64,000 nt of DNA from assembly GCA_021234535.1 (NCBI GenBank), contig CM037830.1, forward strand, positions 22,809,116-22,873,115. Direction: 5' to 3'. The DNA is from Stichopus chloronotus. Taxonomy: Eukaryota > Echinodermata > Holothuroidea > Aspidochirotida > Stichopodidae. The notes under the pieces are model-generated. The model was given only the letters and a program-made list of their open reading frames with translations. It had not been told where the DNA came from and ran no database searches. Shown here piece after piece: positions 31,336 through 45,254 of this stretch (the first letter of the stretch is position 1; every line of letters starts with the position of its first letter). Both the position numbers and the translations under genes were made by a program.

Positions 31336-34300
31336 TATAACATTGAGCTGAAAGAATATTAATTTCTAACCTCTAAGAAACTACAACAGACAGTGCTAGA
31401 ACATCAGCTCATGTACACCCAGCTACTTAAGATCTTTCCCACAAAAAAAAAAAAAATCAGCACAACTGAATTCAAACTGAACTTCCTGAAAAAGCAGAGC
31501 CAATAGGAAATCTTTATTTGACCCACATGTGTGAAAGTAATTTGCAGTGTCTGTTGTCACATGACACCAAACTAAAAAAAGGACTGTCTAACTCCAATGG
31601 GTCTTGTCCATGTTGAAAAAGTCCAATATGCTCATGTCAGCCTAGGCCTCAGAAAGAGTTTGCTAATTTCAGCCCCACAACTTTAGTGCACATCAGTTTC
31701 CGCCTAATGTTGCACCCACAACTATTTTACGTCAGACCAACTTAGTTTTAATGCTGAGCCTGACATTTCACTGTTGGCCTTATTGTCAGGTCTGACATCC
31801 TCATTGTTGGGGTTGACATTCACTGTTGGCCTTAATGTCAGGGTAAAATTAGCTCCATGTAACAGCCACTGGGATGAAATGCACAGTGATTTGACATTTG
31901 CTAATTGCCATTGTGGAACAAAATGTAAGTATCACTTCTATCAATTATGGAAAGTAACTTGTGTCTGAAACTTTAGGACTTTCACTTGGATCAAGATCTT
32001 TTGCAACATGGCGAAGAATGTTATGTGAAATACGTTGTTATCTATGTCATTATTTTTTCCAATTTTTTTTTACATAATTTCAAGAAAGACCCAAACTACT
32101 GACTCAAATATGAGACTTTTTTCTTTCATTTACCATCAGAAGTTTTAATGAGGAGTAATTTTATAAGCAGCTTAACATGTATCTTTCCATTGTACTTGGG
32201 TTTACCTTGGAAAAGTAATTAAGCCACTATAGATTAACAGTGTAAGTGGGTGTGTATGAGAGAGAGAGTTGTTCGAGAGAAGAAAAAAAAAAACCAATGG
32301 CACTTCCGCTTTCTCTTTATGAAGTTGTAAAATATTAACTGACTTTAATAATCTGATTTTGATAAAGCTATAACCAAGGTAGCCATGATTGTGTGAGTGT
32401 GTCAGCATTTGCACATTGTATGTGAACTCATTATCTTAAGAAGAAAGGCTTGGACTGATGACATACTTGTTATGTAAATAGTATGTTGGTGAACGACATT
32501 ACGTACAAAAACCTTATTGCTTTTTATGAAAGTCAAAGGTCAGCAGAGTTCAAAATGGAAAACCCTGGAAAAACATAGTATCTTAAGAATACAAGTGTTG
32601 GCTGATCCTGTATTTGCCAGGTATATCAATCATTTTGCACGTGCAATTTCTTTATATGTCAATGAAGATCATTTTAAGTGTAAATACTAAAATCTTTTTA
32701 ACACAAATATCAACAACAAAAGTTTGAAGTGATCACATGTTTAATGCATTTCATAAATCACATTGGGCATAAGAACATTGTTTTTGGGGGGCCCAGAGTC
32801 AACTGTCACTAGATGTCAAAGTGTAAGCCTTGTAAACACACTTTTCTCAAGAAAGGAAGCTTACTTGATCTGGGCCTGTTCCACAAAGAGTGACAGACCC
32901 ACAGGATTCAAACTTACGATCAATCTTATGACTTTGTTATGTTGGTCTCTGATCTCATACATAGCTTGTGATGGACCATGTTATGTGGGTAACAGTTCTA
33001 TTGTTCTTTTTTGTCCAGGTCAAGATCACCTGGGCTCAGCAGAGGTTGAACTGTACTGTGCAAACATTTCATTTCAATAATGCAAGCTTGAGCTGATACC
33101 CGGTACTTGATCAAGTTAACTGTAATAGGTTGAGGAAACCTAGTTGTATTATTTTTTTCTAATTTATTTGACATCCAGTTTAAACAGACTCTTGTATTTA
33201 ACATTGCAAATGCAGCAACTCAAGAAAGGAAACTTGGAAAATGGCAGCTTCTGACATGTATCACATTAAGAGCAGGTTGGAAGAAATCAGAAACATCTGA
33301 AAACTATGAATATTCCATACAATGCCCCATTGTGTACTGCATTGTGACAAGGTGGTTTGCTGAGGAAACAGCAACAAAACTGTTATTCTTGCTTGAATTG
33401 AATATGTTACTTTAATGAACAGAGCATGGGCATCTCACACATTTAAAATGTGTAATGCCAGATCAAGTGGCCTTTATCACCGCCCAATTCCTTTTGCTTA
33501 TGGATTGTGCTGTGAGCAGTGAGGATGTATAGTTGGTTAAATAGTCAAACTGCTATAGAGTTTTGCAAAATTCAGGCTATGCATAAGCATTACTACAAAT
33601 ATCAGCTATTTAGCGTAATGTTTTTTTTCCTCCAGGGGACTAGGGGTGTAAGGTGGAATTGAGTTGCACAGTGATTTGGCCTTCATTGTTGGTCCTCTGA
33701 AATGTCATATCTTCTATTAAATGTTTATGTCTAAAACTTTGAGACTCACTTTGGTACGATCTTTCACAAGTTTTATTTTTTCATATCTGTGGAAAAACTT
33801 TGCTATGTAATTAGTTATTTGTTGTATTTTGTGTTCACATATTTTAAGAAGTTCAAACAACATAATTCAGCTATGAGGTTCAGTATATAATTTGTTCTTT
33901 TTTGATTTCACCTAATATTTTGAGAAAAGTTTACTTTTTAAAGCAATATATAATGGCACATATCTTTCCATGTTACACATGTGTAACTCCTGATAATCAA
34001 AAAGATCACAGAGCAATAGTGTGGTTTTGTGTGTGTATAGGGGGGGGGGATTTGTTTTAATGTAAACTCAGTGATAGAGATGTTACTTCGCCTTGATCAA
34101 GAGAACAAATCATTTGCCAGCACATAGTTTTATATGCATATCTGTTGCCATAATGCTTTGGCCAATGTTGCTGTCTGATTCAAATAAATATATTAATCAC
34201 ATGAATGTTAAGCTGTCTTGTCATAACCATTTTGAGTTGTCCCTCTTGACATGGACCAGCTATTCCCCCTTTGCCCAACAGTGCTTGTTAAGACCAATGC

Positions 34301-35965
34301 TCCAGAGAGAATGGGGGGGGAGGGTGAGGAGGTGGAAAGTTTCAGGCCTTAGTAAATAGGCAATTGAAAATTGATCTGGTTCACATTTTATGCAACACTT
34401 AACAATTTTGTACAGACAACATGTACATCTATGATCTTGAACTATGAACTTTGCTGTTATCTGTACATATCCGGCAAACTGGTCATACTGCTTCATCTCA
34501 TCAGGAATTCTCTGTCTACCTGAGCTAGGTGGCAAATTGAAGCTCCATGAATCAGTCAATTTACAAGAATTTATACAAAGCTATCAACTAAAGACCAACT
34601 GTTTGCTCTCAACTAAGCAAGTGATCTACACCCCCCCCCCCCCCCCTTTGAACTCGTACATAGCATGTGTGTGATTTCAAAATTTCTAAAGGGGTTTTGG
34701 TTATTTTCATTAAGGGGACCAGTAACGTTTGTTCATCAGACAAATTAATTACTTCACTGATATATAATGCAGCTAGAGATGTAGGAGAACGTTATACCCT
34801 CCGTATTACCCATCCCCATAGCATATATATATCTGATGGGCATGTATAGATTCTGCCCGACTAGAAATTTAGTATCCGATTATCATCACCGCACATTCTA
34901 AAAAAAGTTGCTTCCAGCCTAACACTGTAATATTCACAATTAGAGGCAGCATACTTGGCTTTATGGGTCCTATGTGGCAAAATGTTGACAGATCGAGTCC
35001 TTTTTGGATAAATCTGAATGAACAAATGAACAGTCTGCAGTGTCAACAAGATATCCGGAATAACTTTCCACTGGGAACAAAGAGCCAGACAGAGGGTTGC
35101 TATGAGAAGACACCATAGCAATTAAAAAAACAAAGACACGAACTATAAGAAAGCCATTAAGATTTGCGCCTCAGCGTCATTTTCTGTCCGGCTGTTGTCT
35201 CTTCTTTTGAAGCTTTCTCCATTGTTCTTCCCGCCACGTCTTTTAATGTTTGGAGGTTTACGTTCTTAATTTAGTTTAACATTTTCATTTACACGTACCA
35301 GTTACTTTTAATTCAAGTATATATATGCGACTATAATGAGCTGGCATTGGAGTGGTAAAATGCTGACGGACCACAATTTTCTTTCAGGGTATTGACTGCC
35401 AATGGCCAGTGCTGTTCTGAAAGAAAGTATTTCTAAAAGTCCGGTGAATCACCTATTAGACCCACCACTTAAAACAACACAATTGCCAAAAGAATTAAGT
35501 GTCCGAGAAAGTTGCAGGCGCTACTGAGCTAATGTGAACTTCAAAATGTTTGTTATTGTATTCTTTTTGGCACAGAAATTGTGTCATGTGAACAGATTTA
35601 TCCGTTTATTTGCACTCATAAGCGGTCGAAATGGCAGAACAAGTACATATATGTCGGTGTCTGTTGACAATGAGTAACACAAGGTGGACATATACGATGT
35701 CCTTCAAAGGTAGGATTTATGCGTTGTGCCGCTAAGGTATCAGTTTTCGGTTGACATACGGTAAGAGGACACGATTTTGGCGTATATCTTAGGAATCTGC
35801 ATGAAATACTTAAAAATGCATACTAGATTATGCGGATGCATGAAACAACTATGTTCAGCCATAAATTAATTGTTTTAAGCATTATTAAAATTAATTATGA
35901 ATAAAAATGCATTTTGTCCTTTTAATGTTCACTTTTAGACGATGTCCGTCTAAGGTGTGATTTAG
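31336..35965. other. No recognisable gene; remnant repeats
   Basis: This is AT-rich sequence. Diverged relatives of the DR1 array unit occur near 32440-32640 (gtcaaaggtcagcagag) and 33010-33080 (caggtcaagatcacctggg). C or G runs occur near 34037, 34314 and 34630. A short frame with ATG at 35404 follows a pyrimidine tract and AG but lacks a supporting donor or domain. Confidence 0.35.
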
Positions 35966-36286
35966 TGGTATATATATATGTGTGGGTGTGAATATGTGTG
36001 TGTATATATATGTGTGTATATATATGTGTGTATATATATATATGTATATGTATGTATATATATATGTATGTGTGTGTATATATATGTGTGTATATATATA
36101 TATATGTGTATATATATATATGTGTATATATATATGTGTGTATATATATATGTGTGTATATATATATATATATATACACATATACATATATGTGTGTGTA
36201 TATATATATAATATATATATATATACACATATACATATATGTGTGTGTATATATATATATATATATACATATATATATGTGTGCTT
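35966..36286. repeat. TA/TG microsatellite
   Basis: About 320 bp of alternating tatata and tgtgtg blocks, with tacaca on the right half. Long Tyr/Ile reading frames on both strands are by-products of the repeat. Confidence 0.95.
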
Positions 36287-36303
36287 ACCATGCCAGTGAC
36301 GCA

Positions 36304-36812
36304 AGGGTTTGTAAAATGCCCTATGAAAGGCACCTCCTCAATTAGGGTGAAGTTTTGAAGCTTTTGAAAGGATTTTATAAGTTTTGAAGGCCCCTTCGTT
36401 AATTGTGATGAACAGATATAATACCGAAACAACGAAAATAGGCTAATAACCATGCACGCACTTCTTCATCGATAGTTGTAAATGTGTTGAACTTGAATAT
36501 GCTGCTTCATTATTGCCTGTCTGGAAGAACTATTACTTGATAACGCCAAGTTATTTTATTATTGATGTTTTTACAACGTCATGCCGCTCACTACCAACTG
36601 AAGAATGTTAGTAAAAACTAGAAATTTGCTGCCATTTTTTAGGTGGGTGTCTAACCCTGGGACCTCCAGAATTTTTGACAAAATGTGAAGCCACGTAAAT
36701 TTGAATTTTGTCCGCCACCCAGTGTCTTTGCAAAAATATTTTAGAGTGGTATTTCGTTTTTATTAACCTTTAGTAGGGTTTGTAATATGCCCTATGAAAG
36801 GCACCTCCTCAA
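36304..36812 (+). repeat. Pair of 38-bp direct repeats
   Basis: The 38-bp sequence starting agggtttgtaaaatgcccta lies at 36304-36341 and recurs at 36775-36812 with one mismatch. Both end in cacctcctcaa. The 433 bp between them contain no gene. Confidence 0.8.
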
Positions 36813-36867
36813 GCCAATTTTTTACTAGGGGGCAAGCAAAATTCTCGCGTAGTTTTGCTTTGTAATT

Positions 36868-36990
36868 GACAGCAAATTCAAAAGATGTAGAGTAGCTCAT
36901 ATTACGCAGCTAAGCTGGCCCATTGTTTTGATTTCCTCCACACATGTGGAGGAAGTTTAGACAGGCTATGGGAGGGGCTAGTGGTGTGGT
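36868..36990 (+). repeat. Dispersed repeat, copy 1 (second copy at 55391)
   Basis: Shared stretches with 55391-55520 include gacagcaaattc, ccattgttttgatt and gacaggct, in the same order and strand. The family is unknown. Confidence 0.6.
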
Positions 36991-38056
36991 GGGTGCTAAA
37001 TGGAGCTATCTGAAGCCATGAAGCACTGTTTTTAACTTATCTATACTCATTACATCTAAAATGAGTTCAAATGGCGGCATAATCAGACTTTATCATTCAG
37101 TTTTTGTTGCAAAGTTTTGAAGAAGGTAATGATACAATTTGCGAAGAGTACTACTATTGGTTGGTGTTTTGTGTAAGAAAAAAAAATTGGGATACAAATG
37201 CCTCCTCAGATTGCAACAAAAGGCACTTCCCAGTCTCCCTGGCCTTCTGAATTGTATATATTTTAATTTTGTTTGCTTCAGATTTCACAGGATGTGTGGG
37301 CACGACTGTTAATCCCCTCCCTAGCCCCCCCCCCCCCCCGGTTATGCCATTGAGTTCAAAGTTTACATGTTGTTTTTGCATGAAACTAGAAACCATTCTT
37401 CGTTTTATGTGCTCATACTGGTCACTGCCATACTTTTTATGCCTTTTTTTCTAATTCAGTATTCATGTCTTTGTTCTTTTACAAAGATATTATTTCCAAG
37501 GGTATTCAAAGCAAATTTTATACGCTCGTTGGCAAAGTGACACATGTTAATGCATTCATATAAAAGTCAAGCTGAACCATTAACTCGGTTTTATCAAATA
37601 GTTTTCTCTCTGTTTTGGTTTCATTCAGTCACACCGAGCAGTGGCAGGTTTTAAAAACTAACAACTATGAGTATGCTGTCACAATGAGAGCCTTTTGTAA
37701 AAGTTTCATGTCCGCTTTCAATTTTTTGGTGACCATAACTTAGTACACTACGTTAATAATTGACAGTAGATTGTTGATGTTCTTGTTTACCTGTTGTATA
37801 GTCACCTTCTTATTTTGTACGAGGCAACTTTGCTAGGTGACTCATCTTTCTTATCATCCATGACAATAGGAAATTCATTATTATTTGTTCAATAGTTTTG
37901 TAAATTTGTTTGAGTCCTCACTTTTCCATTTGCAAACAACTTCTATCAAACAGGCAAAATATTTCTTCTATTTTTTTTAAATTTCATAGCAATCTATTTG
38001 TAATGATTGTGTACATTGCTACATTGTTAGGATCCCCTCCTCTTGTCGTAAATTTT
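36991..38056. other. No gene seen
   Basis: AT-rich DNA with a C run at 37326-37339. Nothing with splice sites or a domain was found. Confidence 0.35.
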
Positions 38057-38388
38057 AGCATCATCAGCAAATCAGGACTGTCAACTGTCAGACTGCTATG
38101 TTTTATTGACTTTGCTCATGCATTTATCAGCCCCTACTGAATAGCTTTAAGCTTTACAACCCCACATGTTAAATACTCCTCTTTGTGGTAGGCTATTCCG
38201 AAAAGTACATTAAGTGGCTCCTAGCATCATCAGCAAATCTGGACTGTCAGGTTGCTATGATTTTTTTACTTCACTTCGGCCTGTATACCCCCCCCCCCCC
38301 TTCAGTAGCTTTAAGCTTTACAAACCGAAATTTTAAATACTCCTCTTTGCGGTAAGCTATTCTGAAATGTACATTAAGAGCCTTATAT
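38057..38388 (+). repeat. Tandem duplication, 166-bp period
   Basis: Two diverged copies begin agcatcatcagcaaatc at 38057 and 38223. They share tagctttaagctttaca, aatactcctctttg and gtacattaag. The second copy contains a C run near 38290. Confidence 0.8.
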
Positions 38389-40566
38389 AGTTTACATTTG
38401 TCCGAATCCAACAGATTATAAATTAAAACCTGACTCTGCATTTTACAAACGAACCAAAAGAGGTTCTTTGAATTGAAACGTCGCTGATCTGCATTTCTCA
38501 TCGGAAGCCTGAAACATGGAATTCGAATACATTGTCAGATCGTGGTGCTCCAACGTACATTGAATGAGAGCCTGTATAGTTGCCGTGCTATCGTGTATAT
38601 AAAATGGCCGCAAAATCACGTTCAGACGGAATGACAATCACAAGTTTCGAAAACATCTTTGACTGTCCGTGTTAGACATTTTCTTGTGTTAATAATACTT
38701 AAGACGGCTTGATTAGTGATTGAGATTCATTGTGATCTTAAGTTTGTGAATGTTCACGAATAGGTGAATTTACCAGACTAAATTTTCAAATGCCACGACA
38801 ACGTGTCAACTTCGAGCTGCGAAATCTTGACGTAAATTACGTAACCTATTTCCAACCAAAAGAAATAGTTCTCCCTGGGGTAAACTCAGTAACGTTTCAA
38901 GATTTACTCAAGGCTGTATCGGTTTTCATTCTACTAAAGGTAAATAAAAACAAAGTACCACTCTAAACTAGAAAAGTGGTTACGAAAATCGTAGCCACAC
39001 TGTTTATGTGTTCGTGTAGAGAGGAAGTTATTTACGTTCTTTTGTGACCGTCGGTTGGTAGTAGAAAGGGGATTTCTATGTTTGCTTTTAACAGATAGGG
39101 CCACATAAATATATTTAAGAAGATCGAAGCCGTGTCTAGATTCTGCAAATATATTTGTGACAAACTGTTGGAGCCAAAACGTAAAAACGTCGAATACTGT
39201 ACATGATGCCAATCTTGGGTTGTAGGCTACTGCAGGCTACTAGAAGTATGTAGACCTACTATGCTACAGGTCGCGTTTGGTTGCAATTACTTCAGGGTTA
39301 ATGATGACATTCAACCCAAACTTGAAACAGATTTTTTTTTTGTCAGTGAGAAACCCAAGGGATGTCATTCTCAGATCCTTAGTGCTGATGGCTGTGAGCT
39401 CTTTCCTGTACATTCACCAGATGTGATCATGTATTTACGTCTGGAGTCATGGTCAGCGGTCACGTGTCCAGGTGCATTTCAACTACAAACTGTCCTCTGA
39501 CTTTCATTTATCATCATAAACTTTGAATATTTTGAAAGAAAATGTCTATTTTACCATACAGTTCTACATAACTTGCTGGATTCAACGAGCCAAACAAAAC
39601 TATGGTAAGCATTAGCCTACTGTCAGCCTGACTTGCTGCATTCTTTATCATACTAGATAACAGTTAAAGACTGCCAAATGCCTAGAACCTTGCAAAAGTA
39701 ACATATGATTGAAGTTGTGAGTGGAATATAATGGCTAGTAGAACAGCAATTGCTTTCAATGTTTGAAGAAGAAGTACATGAGAGAATTTATTTTCCGTTT
39801 TGCTCTTCGTGTACTGTACTCAATCTAGTGAACTCAGTGCTACTAGTTTCTGCAAGTGTTGTATTTAATATTTTGACAAGTGGAGACTGAATAGGTCCTA
39901 TGTATTTTAAACAAGAAGCACTTCTTTCACCTTTGTATAGGCTTTGTAGTTTGAATATCATGATACATTGCGGCCTTCACCTTGGCGGGTAGAGTGGGAT
40001 ATTGTGACATTTCCAAAAGTAAATTGAAAAGATGCAACTATGGCTACAGTTCCAGTCTGTCGTTTCCCAACTTTTACTCTCCTTTTCAAATGATTAATAC
40101 CAATCTTGCTCCAATAGTTACATATGTTAGCTGTATATTAAAACATCTGTTTATGTGAACAAAAAAGCAAGAAAAAGGTTGTAGCAAAAATAAGACATAA
40201 TGCAAATAAGTCAAATGTCCAACCAAGTCTAGTCTCTTTTCAGTGTGGCAGGTAGCCTGCTCTTATTAGGTCCTTAATTCACTAGCCTGCTCAGTCACTT
40301 GCTTCCGAGCTACGTTTAGGCCTTAGAATAAGGGAGTAGGTTAATGTTGATAACTTTTGTACACCCTTTATGTCCAGCTGACTGATCTGCAAAAATATTC
40401 TAGTTCATCTTTTTAGTCAACCACTGACCACATGTGAATTAATTTTAGGTGACGAGCTCCTTAAATAAAATCAGTCATGCCCCTATTTCGTGCTCAGCCT
40501 GCCTGTTTCAGACAAACCCTATAGAAACCCCTCCCCATCCAAGTTGTCTGTTTAGTAGAATAAAAC
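38389..40566. other. No gene seen
   Basis: Open frames here (for example 39261-39500) are short and carry no recognisable motif or convincing splice sites. Confidence 0.35.
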
Positions 40567-41021
40567 ATGGATGTACCTTCCTATTTTATATCCAGTAGCC
40601 AATCTCCACTGAACACGAGAGAACTGTTACGAATGGTAGGATATGCAAAACTGCAAATTCATACGAGGGCGACTTGTCTTCTTCCCAGAGATGCCGAGTT
40701 GCCTGATGTGTATAGGCACTTAGTACATGCCGAGTTGTCAGACTTCACAAAGGCACTGAACAGTGTGAAGCTGTTTTGTGTGACATGGACGAGTTTTCCA
40801 TGCCTTTATGTGCGTGTTCTTTGAACGCCGTTACTCTTTTTACACTGAAAAACAAATTTAAATCCCTTTCGACAATTTCTGTTGACAAGACAAGTTGGAC
40901 AAAACTTTACTCGTCATTGTCAAGAGCTAAAAAACACTTTTTAGGCCAAAACACACATTTAACAAGGACAAACAAGAGGGCAATCCACGGAGTTGCATAT
41001 CTCATCGCCAACATGCATTGA
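40567..41021 (+). pseudogene. Split open frame of unknown function
   Basis: An 85-codon frame from ATG 40567 (MDVPSYFISSSQSPLNT...) ends at 40824. A second frame overlaps it and continues to 41021 (..LFTLKNKFKSLSTISVD..). Composition and length suggest one coding segment with a frame loss near 40800. I do not recognise a domain. It may be a broken gene, an exon or chance. Confidence 0.25.
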
Positions 41022-41609
41022 CTTAAATACAGCGCATGTACATAGGGATTTGTAAATAGTTTACTGCAACCACTTCACACAAAGACGTAGTTCGGGGAAC
41101 TGGTTGTAAATGAGTGGCAAACATTCTTCAAGCATAAACTGGTTGTAAGCATATCAATACTGATATCTAATGTAAGGTAGCAAACTTAAGGTTATAGCCT
41201 GGTGCCACTAGGCTCAAGTAACGATAACTAATGGTTCAAAAGTATCTGTACATATTATGCTACTTAACACAATTATAACATTGGGTTATTCCATGTAGGT
41301 TAGGGTAAGGGGCTGCAGTTAGGGGCAGGATATAAGAACATCCCTCTATGGGTATTTGCACATAAGTCTCCTATTTACCTGTGCAGGGCCTGGTTCTGCT
41401 AAAATTATTGTTTGACTTACAAAAATGTTCTCATCAAAGACATTATCCACAGGGGCCAGTTCTGCTAAAAAAGGTTTGGCTGAAGTTAAAAAGGTGTTGT
41501 CTAGTATTGACCCAGATGCTGGCTCAAAGTTTGTTACCAAACAATCATACAGTTTCACCAGTTTACTATAAGAGTTATATACTGTATCTTCATTATTGTG
41601 TTCATAGGA

Positions 41610-42790
41610 ACAACCTTGCAAAATTTTGTTTATAATGCTTAATTAGCTCTCAAGATATGGTGGAAATACAAATTTTGGGGCAAAATTGGCTTTTTTCCAC
41701 AAAAAAAAAATCAGCAATTTCACTCTCTTTAATACAAAAGTGATATACCTTGAATATTACATTCTCAAGTAAGTCTTGCAAAATTTTGCATTAAATGCTC
41801 AAACACATCTCAAGATATGGTGGAAATACCAATTTTGGGGCAAAATTGGCTTTTTTCGTAAAAAATCAGCAAAATTCCCTGGATTTATCATTACAGTAAT
41901 ATTATATTGAACAATGTGTCTTCAGGTAAATCCTTACAAAGCTTTAAGATAATAGGTCTCATAGTTCTCAAGATATGCTGGAAATACAAATTTTGGGGCA
42001 AAATTGGCTTTTTTTCTAAAAAATCAGCAAAATTCACTGGATTTGTCATTATAGTAATATTATGTTGGACAATGTGTTCTCAGGTTAAGTACTTACAAAA
42101 ATTTAAGTTAATTGGTGTAATAGTTCTCAAGATATGCTAGAAATACCAATTTTAGGGCAAAACTGGCCTTTTTTTCTAAAAAATCAGCAAATTTCACCCT
42201 CTTTACTACGAAAGTGATATACCTAGAATATTTCATTCTCATGTAAGTCCTTGCAAAATTTTGCATTAAATGCTCAAATACTTCTCAAGATATGGTGGAA
42301 ATACCAATTTTGGGGCAAAATTGGCTTTTTTCTCAAAAACCAGAAAATTTGACTCGATTTACCATTACAGCAATATTATTTTGAACAATGTGTTCTCAGG
42401 TAAGCTCTTACAAAACAGTAAGTTAATTGATCTAATAGTTCTCAAGATATGCTGGAAATACAAATTTTGGGGCGAAACTGGCTTTTTTTTTTCTAAAAAA
42501 TCAGCAAATTTCACTCTTTTTACTACAAAAGTGACATACCTTGAATATTTCATTTTCAGGTATGTTTTTGCAAAATTTTGCATTAAATACTCAAATACTT
42601 CTCAAGATATGCTGGAAATACCAATTTTGGGGCAAAATTGGCTTTTTTGTCTCAAAAATCAGCAAATTTGACACGATTTACCATACAACTAATACGTCTC
42701 GCACATATTAGCATCATGCACAACCCTACCAAGTTTCAACTTAATCGCTCATACGCTTTTCAAACTATTCAAGAAAAACCACAATTTTGA
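41610..42790 (+). repeat. Seven-unit satellite, about 159-bp period
   Basis: The landmark caagatatg recurs at 41651, 41811, 41969, 42128, 42286, 42443 and 42603, spaced 157-160 bp. Each is followed by (g/c)tggaaataccaattttggggcaaaattggc-type sequence. Two sub-types (atatggtgg and atatgctgg) are mixed. The array runs into an AC repeat at about 42803-42838. Confidence 0.9.
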
Positions 42791-42802
42791 CAGGTCCGGA
42801 CG

Positions 42803-42838
42803 CACACACACACACACACACGCACACACACACACACC
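42803..42838. repeat. AC dinucleotide repeat
   Basis: A cacaca run with two single-base interruptions directly follows the satellite array. Confidence 0.9.
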
Positions 42839-45254
42839 AACAAAAAAATAAAAAAAAAAATAGAAATGCATGAATGCGACGATTAAACACACAAACCCAA
42901 AGGATGGAAGTACAGATAATACAAAAAAAAATTAAAAAGAAAATTATGAATGCATTAATAAGACGATTAAACACACAAAACTAAGGGATGGAAGTTCAAT
43001 TAATACAAAAAAATAAATAAATAAATAAAAAAAATAAATAAAAAGAGAGAGACTGATGAAACGAACATGAAATGCTACGTGCAAATAACGAATCGAGAGT
43101 TGCAATACAAGTGAACGAACAAGGGGTAAAAGAAAAAAAAAATGTAATGTCACTGCGGGAGAAGGGCGAAACAATTGTTGTTCGACGTAACATGAAGTTG
43201 CGAAATTGTTGGGTCCGATAAGTTGTTAACCATGATGTATATATGTATATACATTTTTCTCCGCTGTAAGGATGGGAACGGGTTATCATTTGCTCTTGGA
43301 CATTTATCATTTAACGCAATATCACCTACTCTGCCTGTAACTTTCAAGTCAAATGTTTATGTTTAATTTTTTACCATTCAAGTGTGCCGATCGAACACAG
43401 GGAGCAACGTTTGGCGGACCGCACTGTCAAACCGTATCAAGAAAGCAAAAAATAAAGACAAAATAATAATAAAAAAAACGGGGAGGGGGAGGGGACTGTT
43501 GTATTGTACATTAAATTTGCCAAACACTTATGACGCATTCCAAAGAAAGTTAAACAAGAACGATACATGACTCGAAAGATCGCTTACCGACAAATAATGC
43601 TTCTTTAGTCCTCGGATGACTTGAATGACAAAAGATGAGCGCGACTTGTGTCGGTCTATACCACTGAATAACAAGTGCGCATCATCAACAAGGACTTTCC
43701 TGTCGAGCAATTACACTTCATGACATGATGCGAAGCGCAATACGTTTCCCGTCTGCAAAGGGCAGCAGTGACTGTAGGAGAAAAAAAAAAATAAGGACAA
43801 AATGTATGAAAAGGTGTCAATGTCGTAAAAAGTGCGCAATTTTTTTTTTTTTTTAGTTACCGTTTCCTCTCGAAAATGAAGAAATTTATGAAGCACAGTG
43901 AACAGTTTTTGCTCGTTCCAGGACCCTTATAATCAGTCATTCCCAAACGAAGTCGATCTAGTATAACATACGTTACACAACAAAAACAGCGTAGCACGGG
44001 GGGGGGTGGGGGGGTTAGGAGTGAAAGTCCCTAGAATGGACATTTGTTCAACTTTTTCGGTATGTTATGCTATGGGTTGGTTTCTTTTGTGGATTGAATA
44101 TTGACGCAGGTGAGTTGAGGTATATATGTTGCAAAAATGGAGTCAATTGGAGCAATTATGGACAATTTGTGGACTTTTAGCCGGCGGAGCATTATTTTTG
44201 AGCAGGTGTGTGTTCCGGTCCGACTGAACAGGGTAGGTAAAATTCGACGGTCAAAAAATCTAAACTTAGCTAAGGTACGGAAAATTGAAAGTGCCATGAA
44301 TGGCAAATGTGTCAGCTTTCCAACTAGTGGTAGCTTATGTCTGTTGAAAACTTCTAGAAGGCTTTAGTGACCACATTAATTTTGCCGTTTAGTGTGTAAG
44401 TCAATGGAGAAGGGGTATGGGACCTACCTTAAATGTCAAAAGAAAAGAAAACGGAGAAGAAAAAAAATGAAAATTTGAAATATATAAGAAGGCCTCGGTG
44501 ATGATTCGCGATGTAATTAATTACGCGGTTAAGCCGTGAATGTGTATTGCCCTTTGAATTATGTATTGCGAGTCTATTTCTATGGCATTCACTCAGCAGA
44601 GGCTACGGTTGATTTGGCTTATGTACTGTATATATCAGTGATATTTACACATGGGTGTGACTGAAAACTATTTGATTTCTTTAACTATTGAAGATGTTCT
44701 CTTGAACTTGTAAAACAACGACAAGCCAATGATCCGCCGAATCGAAGTAATAATGTTGAGCCTGCGGACATGTAATCGACATAATTAATTGAACATGTAA
44801 ATAAGAAAAAAAAAGAACATATGTGTAGCCTACCTGTATTTATTTATTTTTGGTTAATGTGTACGGTTTATATGTGGGTGTTAAGGTGTAACCGATTATC
44901 GTATTTATTCTGGAGACTTCAATATTCTGGAGATTTCAGTTAATTGTTGCCGGAATCTCTGTAATAGAGTCGTTCATGTTTGTGAACAAAACTCGACAAT
45001 AAACAGATGCCCGAGCTAGCTAGTGAGGCTGTGGTATCTTGGCACAGAATGAATACAACTAAACGGCGCATAGCCCAGCTACTATTTTTGCACAGTTGTT
45101 CAATGCGTTGTGTGCGCACGCTCTGCTAATATGGTGACTATTTGCAACACAGTGACGTCATCATCAATAGCCTAATTGTTGTGTTGTATTTTGGCCACGG
45201 GAGACGGCTCTCAATTCACTTGACCATGAAGTATTATTTTCTCGCATCAAAAGT
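42839..45254. other. No gene seen
   Basis: A-rich DNA with two related blocks (atgaatgc...gacgattaaacacacaaa at about 42867 and 42949). There is a G-rich run near 44000-44014. A 76-codon open frame at 44137-44367 (MESIGAIMDNLWTFS...) shows no domain. Confidence 0.35.

Noticed and set aside
35404..35527. Short frame starting MASAVLKESISKSP after a pyrimidine tract and AG
   Set aside because: Only 41 codons, no donor site that extends it convincingly and no recognised domain.
35891..36453. Long open frames on both strands reading Tyr-Ile repeats
   Set aside because: They are translations of the TA/TG microsatellite in every frame and have no coding character.
44137..44367. 76-codon frame MESIGAIMDNLWTFS
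   Set aside because: No domain, no splice sites and no neighbours; not enough to call a gene.
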